From positions 1-13,736 of the forward strand of contig JAESSM010000101.1 of NCBI GenBank assembly GCA_016764115.1: a stretch of 13,736 nucleotides of DNA, read 5' to 3'. Position 1 is the stretch's first letter; the number at the start of each line of letters is the position of its first letter. The position numbers and the translations under genes are program-made. The notes beneath the pieces are model-generated. The model saw nothing but the letters and a program-made list of their open reading frames with translations, was not told the origin of the DNA and did not search any database. Shown here piece after piece: positions 6,988 to 12,925 of the stretch. The stretch comes from Bacteroidia bacterium (GTDB lineage: Bacteria > Bacteroidota > Bacteroidia > JAESSM01 > NORP286).

Positions 6988-8196
6988 ATGGAATTCGAAT
7001 CAAAGTGCATACACAGTGGAGAATTAGACGATCAAAATAATGCTCATATCCCTCCCATATATTCTACATCAACATTTAAATTTAATTCTGTTGATGAGGG
7101 GGTAAAGGCATTTTTAGGTGAAAACGATAATTACATTTATTCGAGATGGGATAATCCAACTGTTAATGCTACTGCAAAGAAAATAGCTGAACTGGAGGCA
7201 TTTGATCTTAAGGATGAAAATGGTAATCTTCTTCAACTACATGGTAAAATGTTCAGCTCCGGAATGGGAGCTATTTCTACTTTGTTGTTTTCCTTACTGA
7301 AAAATGGCGATAAAATTCTTACGCATGGAACCATTTATGGCGGTAGCGCTGAACTCATGGATAAAATATTGCCAAAGTCAGGAATCACTCGTAAAAACCT
7401 TGAATTAAAAGATTTGAATTTGGTTGAGGAAAACATCAAGAATGACTCTTCCATTAAGCTTCTGTACTTTGAAACGCCTGCCAATCCAACAATTGACTGT
7501 TACGATATTGAAGGGTTATGTAGTATTGCAAAAAAGTACAACATTAAAATTGTCATTGATAACACTTTTTGCTCCCCATATTTGCAACAGCCCTTTAAAT
7601 ATGGTGTTGATTTTTCTATTCACTCCACAACCAAATATTTGAACGGCCATGGAACGGCTATTGGAGGTGTAGTAATAGGTAAGGACATTGAATTCATGAA
7701 AAATGAATTTCAAACCACATTTAAATTAATTGGAGCAAGCCTTAGTCCTTTTGATGCCTGGTTGGTATTTAACGGAATAAACACACTTTCGTTAAGAATG
7801 GAAAAACATAGCACTAACGCATTTACCATAGCTGAGTTTTTAGAAAAACACCCGAAAGTATCCAAAGTAAATTATCTTGGTTTAAATTCTAATCCCCAAC
7901 ATGAATTGGCTAAAAAGCAAATGAAACTATTTGGGGGAATGATAAGTTTTGAATTAACCAATGGATTTGATGCTGGTGTCAAATTGATGGATAACATCAA
8001 ATTCTGCACACTTGCTGCTTCATTAGGGACATTGGATACATTGATTTTGCACCCTGCATCAATGTCTCACTTAGGAGTTGACAAAGCAATTCTAGAAGAA
8101 CATGGAATTACAGATAGCTTAATACGTCTATCCGTTGGAATAGAAAATGTGAAAGATATTATTGAAGATCTGGACCAGGCATTAAACTCAAGCTAG
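6988..8196 (+). CDS. Cys/Met metabolism PLP-dependent (transsulfuration family) enzyme, likely methionine gamma-lyase or O-acetylhomoserine sulfhydrylase type
   Basis: The 402-residue protein is a fold-type I PLP enzyme of the Cys/Met metabolism family. Visible active-site elements are YSRWDNPT (51-58; Tyr and Arg contact the cofactor phosphate of the partner subunit), SSGMGAIST (90-98), GTIYGGS (114-120, Tyr117 stacking on PLP), ETPANPT (162-168), VIDNTF (189-194, Asp191 to the pyridine nitrogen), the PLP lysine Lys216 in HSTTKYLNGHG (212-222), and LIRLSVGIE (378-386, Arg380 binding the substrate carboxylate). The position of the reactive Cys116 of classical methionine gamma-lyases appears to be Gly (YGG), so a strict methionine gamma-lyase call is uncertain. 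Cystathionine gamma-synthase/lyase or sulfhydrylase activity is equally possible. A short insertion (about 72-86) precedes SSGMGAIS. It starts 2 nt after pyrC, and its stop overlaps that of the convergent next gene (CTAG, 8193-8196). Confidence 0.85.
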   Translation: MEFESKCIHSGELDDQNNAHIPPIYSTSTFKFNSVDEGVKAFLGENDNYIYSRWDNPTVNATAKKIAELEAFDLKDENGNLLQLHGKMFSSGMGAISTLLFSLLKNGDKILTHGTIYGGSAELMDKILPKSGITRKNLELKDLNLVEENIKNDSSIKLLYFETPANPTIDCYDIEGLCSIAKKYNIKIVIDNTFCSPYLQQPFKYGVDFSIHSTTKYLNGHGTAIGGVVIGKDIEFMKNEFQTTFKLIGASLSPFDAWLVFNGINTLSLRMEKHSTNAFTIAEFLEKHPKVSKVNYLGLNSNPQHELAKKQMKLFGGMISFELTNGFDAGVKLMDNIKFCTLAASLGTLDTLILHPASMSHLGVDKAILEEHGITDSLIRLSVGIENVKDIIEDLDQALNSS

Positions 8197-8843
8197 TTAT
8201 TACTTCTATTTTCAAAGAATTGACCTATAGGATCATTTAATACAATAAAGCTAAGATAACCAAGTCCAATACCCACAATACCTCCCAACATTGAATTGTT
8301 TACTTTTTTGTTACCTGCTCTTCTCATATAGCCTGTAACATAGTTTTCATTGCAAAGATCAAAACAATAAGAGAGTTGCTGTTTGGAAAGACATGGCGCA
8401 TGCATTTCTGAAACTGTAGCAAAAATGAGCGGAGGAATAGGAGCATACCTTGGATCACCAAATACACCTCCTAAAAATCCCACAGCCATTCCCCAGTAAA
8501 AATTACTTCCAGCTTTGTAATACTGCTTGGCATCCTGCATACCACTAATTTCCATTCTTTTGTCTTCAGGCTCTTGCGCAAATGGATCATTTGGATCTTT
8601 CTTGTAAAGTATCTTATAATCACTGTTCTCATAAGTGACCATATAAACTTTTTCGGTAGGAAGCGTTTTAGCAGATCCATCCTGCTTATCGAACTTCTTA
8701 TACTTAACGAAATCATCATTTATTTCCAACACCTTTGCCTCAATTACTTTCGCATTCATCAATAATACTTTATCCTGAGCATTGGTGCTCATAAAGTATA
8801 GGAGCAAAATAAAAGACGCAAGTAAAGTTTTAAAGGTTCTCAT
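8193..8843 (-). CDS. Exported protein of unknown function, Bacteroidota type
   Basis: I chose the ATG at 8843 (216 residues) over an in-frame TTG two codons upstream, because it gives a compact signal peptide: MRTFKTLLASFILLLYF, with cleavage after STNA (before Q23-D24 or next to it). The following segment (KVIEAKVLEINDDFVKYKKF, about 32-51, then a Tyr-rich VYMVTYENSDYKI) resembles a small beta domain common in exported Bacteroidota proteins, where a residue-level pattern of EIxAKVxEIxxxxVKYK recurs. The rest has two glycine-rich hydrophobic segments (about 117-128 and 186-202, GGIVGIGLGYLSFIVL) that could be membrane hairpins, and three cysteines (151, 160, 164) between them. No enzymatic motif is recognisable. 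A good Bacteroidota promoter lies just upstream. It overlaps the convergent PLP enzyme gene by 4 nt. Confidence 0.75.
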   Translation of the reverse strand: MRTFKTLLASFILLLYFMSTNAQDKVLLMNAKVIEAKVLEINDDFVKYKKFDKQDGSAKTLPTEKVYMVTYENSDYKILYKKDPNDPFAQEPEDKRMEISGMQDAKQYYKAGSNFYWGMAVGFLGGVFGDPRYAPIPPLIFATVSEMHAPCLSKQQLSYCFDLCNENYVTGYMRRAGNKKVNNSMLGGIVGIGLGYLSFIVLNDPIGQFFENRSNN

Positions 8844-8875
8844 AATCAACTTATTTATGAAGTAAAATAGGATAT

Positions 8876-8906
8876 CAAAATTATCATAATATTTGAATTA
8901 ACCAAA
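8876..8906 (-). promoter_or_regulatory. Bacteroidota-type promoter for the 8843 gene
   Basis: On the minus strand TTTG (8906 to 8903), then 19 nt, then TAATTTTG (8883 to 8876) matches the Bacteroidota housekeeping promoter consensus TTTG-N19/21-TAnnTTTG in both boxes. The expected transcript start is near 8870, leaving a leader of about 25-30 nt before the ATG at 8843. The match rests on sequence alone. Confidence 0.6.
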
Positions 8907-8994
8907 TTAATTTCCAAAAAATCTATATTAGATTAATATAATTCGGTTATTCTTGTATCGGTATATAAACGTTTCTTTGATGTTTTGGTTATGT

Positions 8995-9720
8995 TTAATT
9001 TCTACCAAGTACATATCCAACATTAAACCCAAATGAAATCTTATAATGCTTGAAGATTGGATGAGTATCCCAATAAAACAAAGGTTCTTTCCACACATAC
9101 CTGTACACAGATATGTTATCATATATAGTATTCAACTTGTAACCTATCCCTGTAAATATATTGATCATTAATTTATTAAAAACTACATATTGCATCCCGC
9201 TCATTAAGTTTACATTGAAATAATTGAGTCTCGAAAAAATATTAGCCCAATAAATAGCTTTTCCTGAAAACTTTACGGTTGAGTAGGATACATGTGGTCC
9301 AATGTATATTCCTTGCGGATAGGAACGATTATATTTTAACCCATCTTCAAAAATAAAGTATTTATAACCGGCCTGTCCTCTAACGCCCCTTACAACGGTC
9401 TCTTCTATAAATGGGTTTCCAGCTGTTGTATCAATAGCATCGATAAAATAAATTAACAAACTCTTGCCAAGATATGATGCTCCAAACATTGCTGACATAT
9501 TATGCGCCACAGTTGTTTCATAAATAAATCGATATTCGGCAGCCACGGGTATTTGGCTTACTATAGGTGAAAATGGACCAGTCATGATCACCGAAATTGG
9601 TTTTGGTAATGAGTCTATTACAAACTTGTTATCTCCAAAGAACAACTTGTTTTGAGATAAGCCCAACAGTGGAATTGAAATAAAAAATAATATTATACTA
9701 TATCGGTTGAATCTGATCAC
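8995..9720 (-). CDS. Outer-membrane beta-barrel-like protein of unknown function
   Basis: The 241-residue product starts with a clear signal peptide (MIRFNRYSIILFFISIPLLGLS, cut before Q23). The mature part is made of alternating polar/aromatic strands (for example AEYRFIYETT, GIYIGPHVSYS, KISFGFNVGYVLG) and ends on a strand plus short tail, as in small 8-10-stranded outer-membrane barrels. The start is GTG at 9720: no ATG exists upstream of the signal peptide in this frame. I cannot assign a family or function. It lies 67 nt after the end of the lipoprotein gene, with a strong terminator in that gap, so it is probably transcribed separately. No exact Bacteroidota promoter match is seen in the gap. 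Confidence 0.75.
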   Translation of the reverse strand: MIRFNRYSIILFFISIPLLGLSQNKLFFGDNKFVIDSLPKPISVIMTGPFSPIVSQIPVAAEYRFIYETTVAHNMSAMFGASYLGKSLLIYFIDAIDTTAGNPFIEETVVRGVRGQAGYKYFIFEDGLKYNRSYPQGIYIGPHVSYSTVKFSGKAIYWANIFSRLNYFNVNLMSGMQYVVFNKLMINIFTGIGYKLNTIYDNISVYRYVWKEPLFYWDTHPIFKHYKISFGFNVGYVLGRN

Positions 9721-9737
9721 TAGGTAAATTTACAAAT

Positions 9738-9763
9738 AAAAAAAGGGAGCTATATGCTCCCTT
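9738..9763 (-). terminator. Rho-independent terminator after the lipoprotein gene
   Basis: On the minus strand an 8-bp perfect stem AAGGGAGC/GCTCCCTT (plus coordinates 9743-9750 and 9756-9763) encloses a 5-nt loop, and a run of seven T (complement of A 9738-9744) follows, sharing two bases with the stem. The hairpin lies about 25 nt past the stop codon at 9788, so it should end transcription of the 9788-10573 gene. Confidence 0.88.
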
Positions 9764-9787
9764 ATAATTCTTTAGCTTCTATTCAAG

Positions 9788-10573
9788 CTATTGGTTAAAC
9801 CGTTTAGCAATATCGAAGTGTAAAGCAGTATTAAACATCAAAGTTTGGGTGTTTAGATCATCATTTGTAAGCTTAGCTGAATAACCCATTTGCATATGGA
9901 ATTTAACCCATTTATATCCTACCCTGAGTGTTAATGCGGGCTCAAGAAATAAGTAAGATGGTACTTCTATTCCATCTAGATTTTCAAATACCAACTGAGA
10001 CTGTGAGTAATTGGTTTCTATATTCGAAAACTTAAGAAATACAAATCGTGTTGTAAAAATAAAATCAACTATGTCCTGTTTAATACCAACACTTGGCTGT
10101 GCAAAAATTTTCAAATAACTTGCTGTATACACATTTGGTGTTCCAACTGGGGCTCCATTTTCATAACCACTTAAGTCCCAACTGCTCTGACCTAAACCTC
10201 CTCCCACAAACACTTCTGCAACTATCTGATCATTTATCGATTTAAAATATCCTGCACCGCCTTCAATCAAGCTACGCTTGGTCGTATACTGAGTCAATGA
10301 AGTACCAAAAGTTGTATCACTAGTAGATGCTTCCCATCCACCTTTATCATAATATCCATTCACCATAACTCCTATATTTTCTGTAACCGCATAAGCACCC
10401 TGAAAATTCTTAACACCAACATTTGCTACTATCTCTCCTTTTTCTTTAAATAATGGTACATTCATCATATTTGGCTTATACATAATTTTGCAACTACTAC
10501 CAAGCATAGCCAATATTGCAAGTAAAAAGATTTGCCTTAACCAAATAGAATTTTTCAGGGTTTTCATGATCAT
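9788..10573 (-). CDS. Outer-membrane beta-barrel-type lipoprotein of unknown function
   Basis: The 261-residue product carries a lipoprotein signal: hydrophobic LLAILAML (17-24), then G-S-S-C with Cys28. The mature N-terminus KIMYKPNMMNVPLFKEKGE leads into a chain of beta-strand-like segments (VANVGVKNFQGAYAV, IGVMVNGYY, AEVFVGGGLGQSSW, KIFAQPSVGIKQDI, EPALTLRVGYKWVKFHMQMGY) and ends in F-D-I-A-K-R-F-N-Q. The Y-x-P...VPLF-x-E-K-G-E start followed by barrel strands is a pattern I know from Bacteroidota lipoproteins of unknown role; no partner or substrate is apparent. ATG at 10573 or the ATG two codons later (10567) can be the start; both keep the signal intact. It has its own terminator and a candidate promoter, so it seems to be a single-gene unit downstream of the YidD/TPR cluster. 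Confidence 0.75.
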   Translation of the reverse strand: MIMKTLKNSIWLRQIFLLAILAMLGSSCKIMYKPNMMNVPLFKEKGEIVANVGVKNFQGAYAVTENIGVMVNGYYDKGGWEASTSDTTFGTSLTQYTTKRSLIEGGAGYFKSINDQIVAEVFVGGGLGQSSWDLSGYENGAPVGTPNVYTASYLKIFAQPSVGIKQDIVDFIFTTRFVFLKFSNIETNYSQSQLVFENLDGIEVPSYLFLEPALTLRVGYKWVKFHMQMGYSAKLTNDDLNTQTLMFNTALHFDIAKRFNQ

Positions 10574-10609
10574 TTAATTTAATGAATGGGTTATTTTATA
10601 TAATAAACG

Positions 10610-10617
10610 CAAATATA
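10610..10617 (-). promoter_or_regulatory. Candidate -7 promoter box for the lipoprotein gene
   Basis: TATATTTG on the minus strand (10617 to 10610) fits TAnnTTTG exactly and would place the transcript start near 10603, about 30 nt before the ATG at 10573. The upstream -33 TTTG is only weakly matched (TTTCG near 10644-10640), so the call is tentative. The 94-bp gap shows nothing else. Confidence 0.4.
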
Positions 10618-10667
10618 AAAGCAATTTAACAAAATGAAACGAAAGCCTAATTGAAAAGTTACATTTC

Positions 10668-11528
10668 TTAATTTAATTCATCTTCAACTAATTCAACAAT
10701 TTCTTGGTACACCAGGCTTCTCTTCTTTTTTATTTTATCTTGAGCAATTACTTCAGCATTGTTATACCCACCAGTATAATATCTCTGAAACCATGGAAGA
10801 ATCGCTACAAGTGCGTCTAACGGAGTATACACCAATGTGATACCTGCACCAATGGCAATAAAACTAGACGTAAGCACCAAAGAATTCAAACCACTGGTAA
10901 TATTTCCGGCATAAACCTGACCTAAGCCAGGTAAAAACATGCTAAGTACCTTGGCAAGGTTTGGCTTTATTTTGTTGATCTTATTATTGGATACAAAAAG
11001 TTCATCTAATTCAGCTAAAAGGTTGGAATCATCTCCTATTATTTTTTGAAAATGCATTTTAGATTTATCAAACTGCTCTAACCCAAAATAGGTAACCCCT
11101 AAATAAAAAATTCTTTTTTTGTTAAAATAACCAGAAAGGTTATCATCCATCCCCAACAATTGCATCAACGCCATTTGAAAATCATGCTTAAAAAGTTTGC
11201 ACGATATTTTGTTGAACATTAGATGGTTTTTTAAACTATCATCATCTGCAACATTGTAAGCAAGTTCATAATAATAACTCGACTTATCAAAATCTTCAAG
11301 ATCAAAATATGCTTTGCCTAATTTGTGATAAACTTCAAAGTTGTACTTTTCCTTTTCATAGTAAAGTACTCTTTGATATGCTTTAGAAGCAATAGTATAT
11401 TCTTGCTCTTGGAATCGGGCATGCGCAAATGCTAGAGTTTGCTGTACTGTTTGTCCAAAAGTAGGAATGCTAAAAGGAAGCAGACTTAATAAGACGATGA
11501 ACTTTTTCAAGTATTTTTTGATTTTCAA
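10668..11528 (-). CDS. TPR-like protein with C-terminal PGxGxxYxG membrane module (second of a tandem pair)
   Basis: The 286-residue product has a signal peptide (KKFIVLLSLLPFSIPTFG, cut before Q26), about 150 residues of helical TPR-like repeats (for example KAYQRVLYYEKEKYNFEVYH, LGKAYFDLEDFDKSSYYYELA, written as separate pieces), and a C-terminal module from about 190 with the motif PGLGQVYAGNITSGL (200-214), two hydrophobic stretches (about 214-232 and 237-246), YYTGGYNNA (250-258) and a basic tail. Such PGxGQxY segments occur in small integral membrane domains of Bacteroidota proteins. No ATG precedes the signal peptide; the start is TTG at 11528, inside the end of the upstream TPR gene (59-nt overlap), so translation is probably coupled. 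It is likely envelope-bound with the TPR part in the periplasm. Function unknown; it shares its C-terminal motif with the upstream gene product. Confidence 0.75.
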   Translation of the reverse strand: MKIKKYLKKFIVLLSLLPFSIPTFGQTVQQTLAFAHARFQEQEYTIASKAYQRVLYYEKEKYNFEVYHKLGKAYFDLEDFDKSSYYYELAYNVADDDSLKNHLMFNKISCKLFKHDFQMALMQLLGMDDNLSGYFNKKRIFYLGVTYFGLEQFDKSKMHFQKIIGDDSNLLAELDELFVSNNKINKIKPNLAKVLSMFLPGLGQVYAGNITSGLNSLVLTSSFIAIGAGITLVYTPLDALVAILPWFQRYYTGGYNNAEVIAQDKIKKKRSLVYQEIVELVEDELN

Positions 11529-12435
11529 GTTGGTTGTACTTTTTTACAGATTTAACAGAACCAACAATATTACCACCATAAAACCCAGCTGCAAGTCCTG
11601 CATAGAACCATCCGTAAACACTTTTTTCCTTTCTAACAATAAATCCTTTATATGCTAAAAATCCTGTAAACCCTGTCATTAACATGGATAACAATCCATC
11701 AAAGTAATAGCCTGTATAAAATTTTCCCGTTCCCGGAATAATAGAAGAAAACAACAATGCTAAAGCTGGGCTTTTGTGTTTAATATTTATACCCGCTTCA
11801 ATTATTTTTTGGTAACCATCAAATAAATGATTTTCCTTATTAGGCAGGGCATCATATAATTCTTTGGCATTATCCCAATCGGACTTAAGCAACAAAATAT
11901 TCAGATCTATATATTCCTTCTGATCATTATCTAATGATGGTATTTGGGTTTTTGCTTGCTCTATTTCTTCAAGATCATTGTGCAGCAATAGCAAGCGAAC
12001 ATACTCCATCCCTACATTATTAGGAATTTGAGAAGTGGAGTTATAAAGCCTTGCAATCCTCTTAATTCCCTTATCATGATCATCAGTTTCTGAGTAAGCT
12101 CTTATTAATGATTTCTTAGCGATGTTATTATCTGGTTCTAGAAAAATAACACGTTCCCATTCCTCAATAGCCAGGTCATACTGCTTGGTTTTCATCAAAT
12201 AATTGGCATACTCTTTTGAACGCGTCAAATCATAAATATCCTGCGCTTCACAAACGTGAAACATCAAGAAAAATAGAATCAGAAATAAACTAAATGGGGT
12301 TGTAAGCAGATAGATTTTAGCTGCGATTACAGGTCGCCTTAAGAATTGAATAACGAATAACGAACAATCGAATAATGAATGTTGAAATAATTTTTCTAAA
12401 AATAATACTTTTACTCCTATTATTGATTTCAACAT
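11470..12435 (-). CDS. TPR-like protein with C-terminal PGxGxxYxG membrane module (first of a tandem pair)
   Basis: The 321-codon frame from ATG 12435 encodes an odd ~44-residue N-terminal stretch, a hydrophobic signal-like core (PFSLFLILFFLMFHV, 47-61) with a possible cleavage C-E-A|Q at 64/65, TPR-like helices (about 68-215, including KTKQYDLAIEEWERVIFLEP), and a membrane module: PGTGKFYTGYYFDGL (234-248), hydrophobic 249-265, YGWFYAGLAAGFYGG (274-288) and a basic tail. The module aligns position by position with that of the next gene product, so the two are probably old paralogues. Residues 16-31 are encoded by one arm of an inverted repeat, and the first codon lies in the other arm. No ATG, GTG or usable TTG occurs between this stretch and the hydrophobic core, so the start is uncertain; a non-canonical internal start is possible. 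It follows yidD after 91 nt. Confidence 0.72.
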   Translation of the reverse strand: MLKSIIGVKVLFLEKLFQHSLFDCSLFVIQFLRRPVIAAKIYLLTTPFSLFLILFFLMFHVCEAQDIYDLTRSKEYANYLMKTKQYDLAIEEWERVIFLEPDNNIAKKSLIRAYSETDDHDKGIKRIARLYNSTSQIPNNVGMEYVRLLLLHNDLEEIEQAKTQIPSLDNDQKEYIDLNILLLKSDWDNAKELYDALPNKENHLFDGYQKIIEAGINIKHKSPALALLFSSIIPGTGKFYTGYYFDGLLSMLMTGFTGFLAYKGFIVRKEKSVYGWFYAGLAAGFYGGNIVGSVKSVKKYNQLENQKILEKVHRLIKSASF

Positions 12436-12469
12436 TCGAAATTCGTTGTTCTACTGTTCAAAATTCAAT
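12345..12469. repeat. Imperfect inverted repeat spanning the start of the first TPR gene
   Basis: The 44-nt left arm (12345-12388) and the reverse complement of the 44-nt right arm (12426-12469) agree at 30 positions without gaps, including a terminal GAATGTTGAAAT, around a 37-nt AT-rich centre. The arms are built from CGAAT/GAATAACGAA-like units, a type of A/T-rich palindromic repeat that I have seen between genes of Bacteroidota. The left arm is read as protein in the 11470-12435 gene. No transposase or target-site duplication is recognisable. Confidence 0.7.
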
Positions 12470-12526
12470 ACTAAAGTTACCTACTAAAAGCGTGGAATTT
12501 CAACCATTCCAAAACTTGAAATTAAA

Positions 12527-12925
12527 CTAAAGAGGATCGTATTGCAGATGAGTTTCGAGGTGTATCGGATACTTGTCACGATAAAAACCATGGCATCTTG
12601 TTAAGCGATCAAAGGTATTAAAAATACCCAAAAAACCTTTCTTTTTAACGGCTTGAATACCGTACTCAGAGCATGATGGTGTAAAAGAACAGGTTTGTCC
12701 ATCCTGCGATGAAATAAAGTTTTTATAGAACAAAAACATGCCTGACAACAAATAAGCCAATTCGTTTGTATTATGTTTTACGTATTTTTTAAAATCAGGT
12801 GTTTCAACTTCTTCCACGAACAAATTCTTTAACTGATAAATTTCTGTTGAAGATTGAGCGTAACTGAAATTAGCGTTGCTACTGAGGAATAGGATAATTG
12901 TAAATATTGTCTTCTTTAAAGTCAT
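12527..12925 (-). CDS. yidD: YidD-family membrane protein insertion efficiency factor with signal peptide and N-terminal extension
   Basis: The C-terminal ~70 residues (61-132) match YidD: FYKNFISSQDGQTCSFTPSCSEYG (in pieces, 66-89), KKGFLGIF and DRLTRCHGF (106-114), with the three family cysteines at 79, 85 and 111. Classical YidD is about 70-90 residues, is tied to the inner side of the cytoplasmic membrane and helps YidC-dependent insertion. This protein has 132 residues, with a clear signal peptide (MTLKKTIFTIILFLSS...SYA|Q, cut at 23/24) and a ~37-residue linker. The YidD domain should therefore face the periplasm. The ATG at 12925 overlaps the end of the LolA-like gene by 47 nt, so the two are surely one operon. 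The rnpA-rpmH-yidC neighbourhood usual for yidD is absent, so a separate function is likely. The family assignment is firm; the role here is not known. Confidence 0.88.
   Translation of the reverse strand: MTLKKTIFTIILFLSSNANFSYAQSSTEIYQLKNLFVEEVETPDFKKYVKHNTNELAYLLSGMFLFYKNFISSQDGQTCSFTPSCSEYGIQAVKKKGFLGIFNTFDRLTRCHGFYRDKYPIHLETHLQYDPL

Noticed and set aside
6988..8196. Firm methionine gamma-lyase (megL) assignment
   Set aside because: Family residues are all present, but the reactive cysteine of classical methionine gamma-lyases seems to be Gly; specificity cannot be told from sequence.
8847..8849. TTG at 8849 as the start of the exported protein gene
   Set aside because: An ATG two codons later gives a normal signal peptide and stands at a better distance from the promoter at 8876-8906.
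11470..11528. The two TPR genes as one gene broken by a frameshift
   Set aside because: Each has its own signal-like N-terminus, TPR region and complete C-terminal module, so they are two complete overlapping genes.
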